The notes under the pieces are model-generated. The model did no database searches and was not told where the DNA came from. It saw only the letters and a program-made list of their open reading frames with translations. Below are positions 24,388 to 32,199 of a DNA stretch of 64,000 nucleotides, piece by piece (within the stretch, counting starts at the first letter, position 1; the number at the start of each line of letters is the position of its first letter). Source of the DNA: Flaviaesturariibacter aridisoli (GTDB lineage Bacteria; Bacteroidota; Bacteroidia; Chitinophagales; Chitinophagaceae); NCBI RefSeq assembly GCF_004343705.1, contig NZ_SKFH01000001.1:1-64000 (forward strand), written 5' to 3'. Made by a program: the position numbers and the translations under genes.

Positions 24388-27222
24388 ATGCGGAAACAAA
24401 TGAAATCGCGGTCTGCTTTTCTTCTGCTCTTCTTCCTTGGCTTCACCCTCCTTACCTACGGTCAAAGCACCCGCATTGCCGGGCGCGTGGTCAACGACAA
24501 GAACGAGCCCCTGCCCGGGATCAGCATCCAGGCCAACGGGGCCGGCGGCACCAGCACGGGCGTAGACGGCACCTTTATCCTCAACCTCACGGCCGGCAAG
24601 ACCTACACCCTGACGATCTCGGGCGTGGGTTATGCGCCGCGCAGCATCGCCAACTTCGACCCGGCGAAAGAGCCCGAGCTGACGGTGTCGCTCGAAACCG
24701 CCGCCCGCGCCCTCGAAGGCGTGGTGGTAACCGGCACGAGCAACCGCCGCCGCGAAACGATCTCCTCGATGATCGCCTACCAGAAGAACAGCAGCACCGT
24801 GGCCCAGGTGGTGTCGGCCGAAGCGATCCGCCGCTCGCCCGACAAGAACACGGGTGAAGTGCTGCGCCGCGTGCCCGGCACCTCCATCCTCGAAGGCAAG
24901 TACCTCGTGGTGCGCGGCCTCGCCGACCGCTACAACCAGACGATGCTCAACGGGCAGCTGCTTTCCTCCACCGAACCCGATCGCAAAACGTTTTCGTACG
25001 ACATCTTTCCCGCCAACCTGCTCGACAACATGGTCATCAACAAGGCCTTCGTGCCCGAGCTCCCGGGCGAGTGGGCCGGCGGCCTCGTGCAGATCAACAC
25101 CAAAGACATTCCCGCCAACAACTTCCTCAACGTGCAGGTCGGCACGGGCTTCAACACCCAGACCGCCGGCAAGCCGTTTTACTCCTACAAGGGCGGTGGC
25201 CTCGATGCCCTCGGCATCGACAACGGCTTCCGCGCCATCCCCACGGCCATCGGCACCAAGACCGACTTCGCCGGTGGCAGCCAGGTGCAGCAGGCCGCCC
25301 TCGGCCGCCAGTTCCGCAACATCTGGACGCCCGACCAAACGGCCCTGCTGCCCAACCACAGCGTGCAGCTGAGCGGCGGCTTCAATACGCGCCTCTTCGG
25401 CAAGCGTCTCGGCAGCGTGCTGGCCCTGACCTACAACCGCGCCTTCCGCCGCATCGATTACACGAACACGTTCATCTCGAACATACAGGGCGACAAAGAT
25501 TTCATCTATGAGAACCAGAAGTACAACCAGGACGTGCTCGCCGGCGCCATGGCCAACTTCACGCTGCAGCTGAACGGCAATAACAAGATCTCGGTGCGCA
25601 ACCTGATCAACGTCAACGCCCAGAAGTATGTGCTCGACCGCAGCGCCGGCTCCGACTACATCCTCGGCGGCGGTAATGCCCAGCCGATCCGCGGCACCGA
25701 GCTCGGGCTGCGCCAGAACGTGTTCTTCAACACGCAGGTGCAGGGCGACCACAGCCTGTTTGGCCACAACGGCGTAAAGCTCCAGTGGCGCGGCGGCTTC
25801 AACATCCTCGACCAGTACATCCCCGACCAGCGCCGCCTGCTGTACACCGAAGACACGACCGGCGGCAGCAAGCAATGGGTGGCCCTCGTTGGCGGCGGCA
25901 ACTCGCAAAAGAGCGGCTCGCGCTTCTTCTCAATGCTGAGCGACTATATCTACAACGCGGGTGCAGATGTTTCGAAATCCTTCCGCTGGATGGGTCAGAA
26001 CCAGACCGTCAAAGCCGGCTACCTGCTGCAGGTGAAAGACCGCCTCTTCGACAGCCGCCCCTTCTTCTACGGCATCCAGCGCGACCCGTCGGGACGCCTC
26101 GTGCACCTGCCGGCTGACCAGATCTTCGCACCCGAAAACATCACGGGGCAGGACGGCGGCATCGTGTTCGGCGAGCTCGAAGGCGGGCAGTACCGCTACA
26201 TGGCCAACACCATCCTCAACGCCGGCTACATTCAATTCGACAATGCTTTTAGTGAAAAGCTCCGCGCCGTGTGGGGGCTGCGCTACGAAGACTTCGACCA
26301 GCTGATCGGCTCGGTGCATACCAGCGACCCGCGCCACCTGCGCACCGTGCAGGGCGACTGGCTGCCGGGAGTGAACATCACGTACAAACTGAACCCGCGC
26401 ACCAACATCCGCCTGTCGGGCTCGCAAACGGTGGTGCGTCCGGAATTCCGCGAGCTGAGCGACTTCGCCTTCTACGACTTCGAGCTGGGCGCCACTATCG
26501 TGGGCAACCGCCGCCTCGTGCGCACCAAGGTGACGAACCTCGACCTCCGCTGGGAGCTGTACCCGCGCTCCGGCGAGCTGTTCACGTTCGGCGTGTTTTA
26601 CAAGTATTTCAAGAACCCCATCGAGCTGTACTTCAATACCTCGGGCGCCGGGTCTTCGAACACCTTCAACTTCGCCAACATCGAGCAGGCGCAGAACTAC
26701 GGCGTGGAATTCGAAGCCCGCAAGAAGCTCGATTTCGCGCCCGCCCTGCGCAACTTCACCCTGACGGGCAACCTGTCGTACATCTTCAGCCAGGTGAGCG
26801 GATCGGACATCACGGCCCGCACCAACGCCGCCTCGCTCGACCGTGCCATGCAGGGCCAGAGCCCCTACCTGCTCAACTTTGGCCTGCAGTACGACCTGGA
26901 GAAATACGGGTTGACGAGCACGCTGCTGTTCAACCGCATCGGCCGCCGCATCCTCTTCGTGGGCAACCTCCAGCAAAGCACCGGTGTCGGTGTGCCCGAG
27001 ATCTGGGAGAACCCCCGCTCGCTGCTCGACTTCCAGGTAACGAAGAAAGTGCTGCGCAACAAGGGCGAGCTGCGCTTCTCGATCTCCGACCTGCTCAACC
27101 AGCCCGTGCTCTTCTACCACGACCTCGACAACAACGGCCGCCGCAGCAACGGCGACGTGGATGCCATCCGCCGCAACTATGGTTCGGCGGTAGGACTGAC
27201 GTTCGCGTATTCGATTAAATGA
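24388..27222 (+). CDS. TonB-dependent receptor with carboxypeptidase-regulatory domain
   Basis: A 944-residue outer-membrane receptor (941 if the ATG at 24400 is used). It has a signal peptide ending LTYGQ, a carboxypeptidase-regulatory-like domain (about 29-105, with the GxVxDxxxxPLPGxSI motif and GVDGTFILNL), then a plug with EGVVVTGTSNRRRET and LRRVPGTSILEGKYLVVRGLADRYNQ, and a 22-strand-type barrel ending in an aromatic strand. The plug wording resembles Bacteroidetes receptors paired with a beta-helix lipoprotein rather than SusC. The next gene is such a lipoprotein, so the two probably make one uptake or binding unit. Substrate unknown. Confidence 0.9.
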   Translation: MRKQMKSRSAFLLLFFLGFTLLTYGQSTRIAGRVVNDKNEPLPGISIQANGAGGTSTGVDGTFILNLTAGKTYTLTISGVGYAPRSIANFDPAKEPELTVSLETAARALEGVVVTGTSNRRRETISSMIAYQKNSSTVAQVVSAEAIRRSPDKNTGEVLRRVPGTSILEGKYLVVRGLADRYNQTMLNGQLLSSTEPDRKTFSYDIFPANLLDNMVINKAFVPELPGEWAGGLVQINTKDIPANNFLNVQVGTGFNTQTAGKPFYSYKGGGLDALGIDNGFRAIPTAIGTKTDFAGGSQVQQAALGRQFRNIWTPDQTALLPNHSVQLSGGFNTRLFGKRLGSVLALTYNRAFRRIDYTNTFISNIQGDKDFIYENQKYNQDVLAGAMANFTLQLNGNNKISVRNLINVNAQKYVLDRSAGSDYILGGGNAQPIRGTELGLRQNVFFNTQVQGDHSLFGHNGVKLQWRGGFNILDQYIPDQRRLLYTEDTTGGSKQWVALVGGGNSQKSGSRFFSMLSDYIYNAGADVSKSFRWMGQNQTVKAGYLLQVKDRLFDSRPFFYGIQRDPSGRLVHLPADQIFAPENITGQDGGIVFGELEGGQYRYMANTILNAGYIQFDNAFSEKLRAVWGLRYEDFDQLIGSVHTSDPRHLRTVQGDWLPGVNITYKLNPRTNIRLSGSQTVVRPEFRELSDFAFYDFELGATIVGNRRLVRTKVTNLDLRWELYPRSGELFTFGVFYKYFKNPIELYFNTSGAGSSNTFNFANIEQAQNYGVEFEARKKLDFAPALRNFTLTGNLSYIFSQVSGSDITARTNAASLDRAMQGQSPYLLNFGLQYDLEKYGLTSTLLFNRIGRRILFVGNLQQSTGVGVPEIWENPRSLLDFQVTKKVLRNKGELRFSISDLLNQPVLFYHDLDNNGRRSNGDVDAIRRNYGSAVGLTFAYSIK

Positions 27223-27345
27223 CGCTACGGCTGCGTCTCCACAGCACAAAAATTGGCATCGATCAAGGAGACGCATAGGATGCGTCTCTACGGGCCCACC
27301 CAATAAAACAATTGTACAGACGCACCATGTGCGTCTCCGGATAAA
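27221..27345. repeat. Family A repeat: three GAGACGC palindromes
   Basis: Three short palindromes, GACGC-TACGGCT-GCGTC, GAGACGCATAGGATGCGTCTC and GACGCACCATGTGCGTC, are spread over the gap between the TonB receptor and its lipoprotein. The first overlaps the receptor's stop codon. Confidence 0.8.
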
Positions 27346-27364
27346 CCCATTCAAAACCCATAAC

Positions 27365-28783
27365 ATGAAACGCATCCTTCTTTTCGCCATGGCCTCGACA
27401 CTGGTCTTTGCATCCTGCCGTAAGATCCAGGTGGACGGCGACGGCAGCAGCAACAACAGCGGCGGCGGCACGGTGGTGACGCCCGGCTCCACGATCCTGT
27501 CGGGCACCATCGGCACCGATATGACCCTCCGCAGCGGCACGACGTATACGCTGCGCGGCATTGTGTATGTGGCCAACGGCGCCCAGCTCACGATCGAGCC
27601 CGGTGTGACGATCCTCGGCGACAAGGGCTCGCGCGGAACGCTCGTGATCACGCGCGGCTGCCGCATCAACGCCTCCGGCACCGCCGCCAGCCCGATCGTA
27701 TTCACGTCGAGCGAAGGCGCCAACGCCCGCTCCGGCGACTGGGGCGGCATCGTGATCCTGGGCCGCGCCAAAACCAACGCCACCTACAACGGCCAGGCCG
27801 GCCTCGGTGAAGCCGAAGGCGGCATCAACAACGGCGACGGCTACGGCCTCTTCGGCGGCACCGACGACAACGACAACAGCGGCACCCTGAAATACGTGCG
27901 CATCGAATACGCTGGCTACGCCTTCCTGCCCGACAAGGAGCTGAACGGCATCGGCCTCTATGCCGTGGGCAAAGGCACCACGATCTCTTATGTGCAGGTG
28001 GCCTGGGCGGCCGACGACTCCTTCGAGTGGTTCGGCGGCTCGGTGAACGCCGATCACCTCATTGCCTACAAAGGCCTCGACGACGACTTCGACACCGACA
28101 ACGGCTTCGCCGGCAAGGTGCAGTTCGCCATCGCCATCCGCGACTCCTCGGTGGCCGACGTGTCGGGCTCCAACGGCTTTGAAAGCGACAACGACGCCGC
28201 CGGCTCTATGCTGACGCCGCAAACGAGCGCCGTATTCGCCAACGTGACCTCGGTAGGTCCGAAGGAGACCGTCACCAGCATCGGTAACACCTATTACCGC
28301 AACGCGGCACAGATCCGCCGCAATTCCTCGCTGTCGGTGATCAACTCGGTATTTCTCGGCTGGAACAACGGCCTGCTGATCGATGCCTCCACCGGCCGCC
28401 CGACCGACCTCAACATCGCCGGGGCAACGCCCACACTGTGGTGGCGCGGCAACATCATCGCGGGTGTGCCCTCGGTATCCAACCAGGTGAAGTATTCGGC
28501 CAGCACCGCGCAGCCTACCGGCTGGACCGCCGCCGACGCACTGGCCTGGCACAATACGCCTTCCTTCAACAACCTGTTGCTGGCTACCAACAGCGCGGTA
28601 GGCTATGCCGCTGCCTTCAACTACAGCAATCCCGACCTGGCGCCCGCCGCCACCTCGCCGCTGCTCACCGGCGCTTATACCTCCGCCGATGCGCGCCTTA
28701 GCGGCCTGCAGGCCGTGACCTACCGCGGCGCTGTTGGTCCGAACGATAACTGGTACAAAGGGTGGACGCGCTACGGCAATTAA
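27365..28783 (+). CDS. Beta-helix-like surface lipoprotein paired with the TonB receptor
   Basis: A 472-residue lipoprotein (lipobox VFASC, C18) followed by a short Gly/Ser/Asn linker. The rest looks like a right-handed beta-helix, with repeated short strands and turn motifs: QLTIEPGVTILGDKG, SGDWGGIVILGRA, YGLFGGTDDNDNSGTLKYVRIEYAG, ISYVQVAWAADDSFEWFGGSVNADHLIAYKGLDDDFDTDNGF. The Asp-rich loops could bind calcium. It ends NDNWYKGWTRYGN. It sits 142 bases after the TonB receptor with only a repeat between them, so it is probably co-transcribed and takes the place SusD has in Sus systems. Confidence 0.8.
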   Translation: MKRILLFAMASTLVFASCRKIQVDGDGSSNNSGGGTVVTPGSTILSGTIGTDMTLRSGTTYTLRGIVYVANGAQLTIEPGVTILGDKGSRGTLVITRGCRINASGTAASPIVFTSSEGANARSGDWGGIVILGRAKTNATYNGQAGLGEAEGGINNGDGYGLFGGTDDNDNSGTLKYVRIEYAGYAFLPDKELNGIGLYAVGKGTTISYVQVAWAADDSFEWFGGSVNADHLIAYKGLDDDFDTDNGFAGKVQFAIAIRDSSVADVSGSNGFESDNDAAGSMLTPQTSAVFANVTSVGPKETVTSIGNTYYRNAAQIRRNSSLSVINSVFLGWNNGLLIDASTGRPTDLNIAGATPTLWWRGNIIAGVPSVSNQVKYSASTAQPTGWTAADALAWHNTPSFNNLLLATNSAVGYAAAFNYSNPDLAPAATSPLLTGAYTSADARLSGLQAVTYRGAVGPNDNWYKGWTRYGN

Positions 28784-28793
28784 GCCCTGCCAG

Positions 28794-28828
28794 CCCATCC
28801 CCTAACCCCTTCCCGGGGGGAAGGGGAA
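28794..28828. repeat. Family B inverted repeat
   Basis: CCCCTTCCCGGGGGGAAGGGG, 10 bases after the lipoprotein stop and directly before a terminator. The same order is found after the gene ending at 49827. Confidence 0.75.
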
Positions 28829-28830
28829 CA

Positions 28831-28864
28831 AAAGCCCGGATCATAGGAGGATCCGGGCTTTTTT
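28831..28864. terminator. Rho-independent terminator
   Basis: AAAGCCCGGATC pairs perfectly with GATCCGGGCTTT, followed by TTTT. It serves the lipoprotein gene. Confidence 0.9.
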
Positions 28865-28901
28865 ATTGGGGTCTGTTTTACGGGTAAAGCTGGGATGGCT
28901 G

Positions 28902-29348
28902 CTACCTGCCTCCGGCGGCGGGCGGCGCGCTGGGGCCGGAGCTTTTCTGCCGCGCCATCATCAGCAGCACGCCGGCGATCGCTTCGAGGGAAGCTTCGGG
29001 CGCCAGGGGCCAGTCGGACGCGAGCGGGCCATCGGGGCCGGAGAGTACCAGTTGGTCGCCTTCCTGCCGGAAGCGGAACTTCCGGTCTTCCCAGCGCAGC
29101 GATCCGCGCAGCGGGCGGGTATCGTCGAAGCTGCAGGAGCCGCAGCGGAGGCCATACTCGTTGAAGAGGGCCACTTTGCGGGTATGCGCGGGGGAGGATT
29201 CGAGCAGGTACACGCGGCGTTCGTCGCCGGTCTGCACCCGCATAGAGTGCAGCAGCTCGTTGTAGCGGAGCGATACGGGCGGGAGGCCCGGGTGCTGCCA
29301 TTCGAAGTGCCCGGCCTGCGTGGGGTCGGGGCTGATCCGGTTTGCCAT
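28902..29348 (-). CDS. Hypothetical cytoplasmic protein
   Basis: A 148-residue protein without signal peptide. The strand-rich sequence (HFEWQHPGLPPVSLRYNELLHSMRVQ, RVYLLESSP, RKVALFNEYGLRCGSCSF, LRWEDRKFRFRQEGDQLVL) suggests a small beta-sandwich. A C-terminal helix is followed by a Pro/Ala/Gly tail. Two cysteines form a CGSC motif. No family recognised. I chose the ATG at 29348, six codons inside the longest frame. Confidence 0.6.
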   Translation of the reverse strand: MANRISPDPTQAGHFEWQHPGLPPVSLRYNELLHSMRVQTGDERRVYLLESSPAHTRKVALFNEYGLRCGSCSFDDTRPLRGSLRWEDRKFRFRQEGDQLVLSGPDGPLASDWPLAPEASLEAIAGVLLMMARQKSSGPSAPPAAGGR

Positions 29349-29436
29349 GACTTTAAGGTCGCACAAATCCGGCCCGAATGCTACGCGTAAGGCCTTTGGC
29401 CAATATTAAATTTAGGTTATCCAGCCCGGCCGTAGG

Positions 29437-29697
29437 CTAGGGCGCCACGCTGAAACGGTGGGGCAGGGGCGCGGAGCGCTGGCCCAGCAGGCGGCCTACC
29501 TGGTGGCGTACCGAAGGATCTTCGGTGCCTTCCACGAGCCATCCGTTTCCGGCGGCACGGGCGGTCAATTCGGGGTAAGCGGGGCGTCCGAAGCCGGCCG
29601 GGTGGGGCGCGGGGCGGAAGCGGACACGGTCTCCGTCTTCGGAAACCGCATAGCCACAAGGGCTTTCATCAAAGAAAAGGACGACGGCGTAGTTCAT
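29437..29697 (-). CDS. Hypothetical small protein
   Basis: A possible 86-residue cytoplasmic protein beginning MNYAVVLFFDESPCGYAVSEDGD, with a Pro/Ala-rich middle and an EGTEDPSVRHQVGRLLGQR segment. The N-terminal strand pattern looks like real protein. No family recognised. The upstream neighbour on this strand is unrelated. Confidence 0.5.
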   Translation of the reverse strand: MNYAVVLFFDESPCGYAVSEDGDRVRFRPAPHPAGFGRPAYPELTARAAGNGWLVEGTEDPSVRHQVGRLLGQRSAPLPHRFSVAP

Positions 29698-29859
29698 AGT
29701 ACCTCTGCTTATCCAAGGCGCGTGCCACTTTCAAGGGAAGGCTCCGATTGCTAACATTTCCGTAGCATCCCGTTCATGTTGCGGTCACAGCCGTGCCCGA
29801 CTTTTGGGTCTCTCCTCAAGCAGACTATTTCCCCGCCCTTGTTTCTACAGGGGCGTTTT

Positions 29860-29963
29860 TTCGTGAGGCGTGAGGCGTGAAGCGTGAGGCGTGAGAGGCA
29901 ATGCGCGGTCGGTTAAATCCTGCCAGGGGTTCGCCTCACGCTTCACGCCTGACGCTTCACGAT
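29860..29963. repeat. Family C inverted repeat (GTGAGGCGTGAAGCG type)
   Basis: Tandem GTGAGGCGTGAAGCGTGAGG words face CCTCACGCTTCACGCCTGACG words about 50 nt later. It belongs with the elements at 13770 and 31166. The rest of 29698-30110 holds no gene I can support. Confidence 0.8.
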
Positions 29964-30086
29964 TTGTTTTCCGGTCGGCGCAGGTGCTGGTGGAGCACTG
30001 AGGTCGTGAGCCGTCAGGGCGATTCGTTACGAAGAAGAGCGCGGCGTTTTAATAGAACCATTCCCGTGCTTTTGTTCACGGTTGAC

Positions 30087-30113
30087 ACCTCACGCCTCCC
30101 GCCTCCCGCCTCA
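30087..30113. repeat. Family C half element at the kinase stop codon
   Basis: CTCACGCCTCCCGCCTCCCGCCTCACGA overlaps the last codons and stop of the histidine kinase gene. A partner arm (GTCGTGAGCCGTCAGG) is at about 30003-30019. Confidence 0.6.
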
Positions 30114-31163
30114 CGACTTCCGGCCATCCAGCGTAAACCCGATGGTGGTGCCTACGTTCTCGGTGCTACGCACGTGGATGGTATGGCCGTGGGCTTCGAT
30201 GATGTGCTTGCAGATGGAGAGGCCGAGACCCGATCCGGTAACGTCGCGGCCGCGGCCGCCGGGCGTTCGGTAAAAGCGTTCGAACACGCGGGCCAGTGCG
30301 TCTTGGGGAATGCCCATGCCGTCGTCGGAGATCTCCACCAGGATGTTGCGGCCATCGGTATTGTAAATAGACGCAGTGATGGAGCCCTGCTGGCGGCCGT
30401 ATTTGATCGCGTTTTCCACCAGGTTGGTGAGCACCTGGCGGATCTTTTCTTCATCGGCCCACACCGTGAGCGGCGCCTCGCAGCCTTTCTTGATGTAGAG
30501 GCCGATCTGCGGCGGCTCGGCGAGCAGCGACAGGCTTTCGTATACCTCGCGCACGAGGTCCTGGATCACGAAGTTGCGGCGATGCAACTTCAGCTCGCCG
30601 CGCTCGAGGCGGGAGATCTCGTCGAGGTCCTGGATGAGGTGGGAGAGGCGCTCCACGTTCTTCTGCGCTTTTTGCAGGAAGCGTTCGCTGAGCTCGCGTT
30701 CTTCCATGGCGCCGCCGAGCAGCGTTTCGATATAGCCCTGGATGGCAAACACGGGCGTCTTGAATTCGTGCGACAGGTTTTGCAGGAATTCCTTGCGGAA
30801 GGTTTCGTTGCGCTTCAGCAGCTCGATCTCGCGGCGCTTCTGCTCGCCCCAGGCTTCCACGTCCTCGCGCACCTCGTCGATGCTCTTCTGCGGCAGGATG
30901 TATTTGTAATAGGTCTCCTGCTTCTTGGACGCTTTCGTTTGGTAGATGAACTTGTAAATGAGCTTCAGCTTGCGGTAGATGAAGCGCTGGAAGATGTAGG
31001 AAATGAGCGCGTAGGACCCGCCGAGGATGAGCACAAAGGAGGTCACCGCTTCTTTCCAGCTATGGCCGCCATAGGCGAAGAAGCCGATGCCGATGGGCAC
31101 CGACAGCACGATGGCGGTGAACAGGGCCAGTTGGCGGGGGGAAAGGTTTTTTTCTTTGAACAT
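30111..31163 (-). CDS. PhoR-type sensor histidine kinase
   Basis: A 350-residue membrane kinase. Two helices (about 10-32 and 38-58) have almost no periplasmic loop, followed by a coiled-coil linker, HisKA with the H-box FLQNLSHEFKTPVFAIQGYIE, and HATPase_c with the N-box LVENAIKYGRQQ, DDGMGIP, the F-box VFERFYRT and the G-box GSGLGLSICKHI. It lies downstream of the response regulator on the same strand. The 92-base gap holds a family C repeat. The start at 31163 removes a read-through into that repeat. Confidence 0.92.
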   Translation of the reverse strand: MFKEKNLSPRQLALFTAIVLSVPIGIGFFAYGGHSWKEAVTSFVLILGGSYALISYIFQRFIYRKLKLIYKFIYQTKASKKQETYYKYILPQKSIDEVREDVEAWGEQKRREIELLKRNETFRKEFLQNLSHEFKTPVFAIQGYIETLLGGAMEERELSERFLQKAQKNVERLSHLIQDLDEISRLERGELKLHRRNFVIQDLVREVYESLSLLAEPPQIGLYIKKGCEAPLTVWADEEKIRQVLTNLVENAIKYGRQQGSITASIYNTDGRNILVEISDDGMGIPQDALARVFERFYRTPGGRGRDVTGSGLGLSICKHIIEAHGHTIHVRSTENVGTTIGFTLDGRKS

Positions 31164-31165
31164 CT

Positions 31166-31256
31166 GGATTCGTGAAGCGTGAGGCGTCAGCCGTGAGCAA
31201 AAGCAACAACCGCTAAGCCGCTCACGGTTCACGGCTCACGGGTCACGGGTCACGGT
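31166..31256. repeat. Family C inverted repeat inside the two-component operon
   Basis: GTGAAGCGTGAGGCGTCAGCCGTGAG faces CTCACGGTTCACGGCTCACGGGTCACGG. The right arm abuts the stop codon of the response regulator gene. Confidence 0.8.
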
Positions 31257-31936
31257 CAAAGATCAAACTTATACCCGACGCCCTTTACCGTCGTGATACA
31301 ATCGATCCCGAGCTTCTGGCGGATCTTGCGGATGTGGACGTCGATGGTGCGGTCGCCGACAATGACGTCGTTGCCCCACACCTGGCTCAGGATCTCGTTG
31401 CGCAGGAATACCTTGCCGGGGCGGGAGGCGAGCAGGTGGAGGAGCTCGAATTCCTTTTTGGCGAGCACGAAGGAGGTGCCTTCGTATTGCACCTCAAAGC
31501 GCTCGGGATCAATGCGGAGGCCGCCGGCGTTGAGGGCCTTGTCGTCGGTGCGGGGGGTGGCGCGGCGCAGGAGGGCCTGTACCTTACTCACGAACACCTT
31601 CGGGGAGATGGGCTTGCTGATGTAGTCGTCGGCACCGGTGCCGAGCCCTTTGATCTGGGTGGCTTCGTCGCTGAGGGCGGTGAGGAAAATGATGAGCGTG
31701 TCTTTGAGCGCCGGCTGCGCCCGGAGGATCTCGCACACCTCTACGCCGGTCTTGCCGGGCATCATGATGTCGAGCACCACGAGGTCGGGGTGCAGCTGCT
31801 GCGCCTTCACGAGGGCTTCGTTGCCGTCCTGCGCCGTGACTACCTGGTAGCCGGCGCGTACCAGGTGAAACTCGAGCAGTTCGCGGATATCCGGCTCGTC
31901 GTCGGCGATCAGCACTTTCCAGGATCGATTCTCCAT
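31256..31936 (-). CDS. OmpR/PhoB-family response regulator
   Basis: A 226-residue regulator. The receiver has D13/D14 (ADDEPD), a phosphoacceptor aspartate in VVLDIMMPGKTG (about D55), and the conserved T and K in FLTALSD and YISKPI. A winged-helix DNA-binding domain (about 130-226) has FVLAKKEFELLHLLASRPGKVFLRNEIL and RTIDVHIRKIRQKLG, typical of PhoB/OmpR. It is first in the operon with the kinase downstream. Confidence 0.93.
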   Translation of the reverse strand: MENRSWKVLIADDEPDIRELLEFHLVRAGYQVVTAQDGNEALVKAQQLHPDLVVLDIMMPGKTGVEVCEILRAQPALKDTLIIFLTALSDEATQIKGLGTGADDYISKPISPKVFVSKVQALLRRATPRTDDKALNAGGLRIDPERFEVQYEGTSFVLAKKEFELLHLLASRPGKVFLRNEILSQVWGNDVIVGDRTIDVHIRKIRQKLGIDCITTVKGVGYKFDL

Positions 31937-31952
31937 GCAGCAATGATTGCCG

Positions 31953-31960
31953 CAAACCTA
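31953..31960 (-). promoter_or_regulatory. -7 box of the two-component operon
   Basis: TAGGTTTG on the minus strand, an exact TAnnTTTG match, 16 nt before the regulator ATG. Confidence 0.55.
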
Positions 31961-32016
31961 GGGCAAAGCGGGGTGGCGGCAAACAGTTTATAATTACTTA
32001 ACGAGCCGGAAGACTT

Positions 32017-32173
32017 GAAAGGTTTTGCCCCGGCTTTACCGGGAGACAGGTTTTGTCGGGTTTCGAAAAGAGGGGCAGCAGCATGGGATCCGGCGATGGC
32101 AATGCTGCGCTACGGGTATTAAGGAAACTTTCTCAAAACCTTCAGAACCCGAAAAACCTTCAAAACCTCTTTC
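32017..32173. repeat. Family G inverted repeat (AAAGGTTTTG type)
   Basis: The left arm has GAAAGGTTTTG, GACAGGTTTTGTCGGGTTTCG. The right arm has CAAAACCTTCAGAACCCGAAAAACCTTCAAAACC. They enclose about 50 nt and lie between divergent genes. Confidence 0.7.
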
Positions 32174-32187
32174 TTACGGTTGGGTAT

Positions 32188-32195
32188 TAAATTTG
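32188..32195 (+). promoter_or_regulatory. -7 box (TAAATTTG)
   Basis: An exact TAnnTTTG match ending 4 nt before the first ATG (32200) and 13 nt before the second (32209) of the next gene. Confidence 0.55.
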
Positions 32196-32199
32196 TGCT

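Noticed and set aside
29800-29860. Terminator at CGCCCTTGTTTCTACAGGGGCG plus T-run
   Set aside because: The stem is only about 5 bp with an imperfect match, and no plus-strand gene ends upstream.
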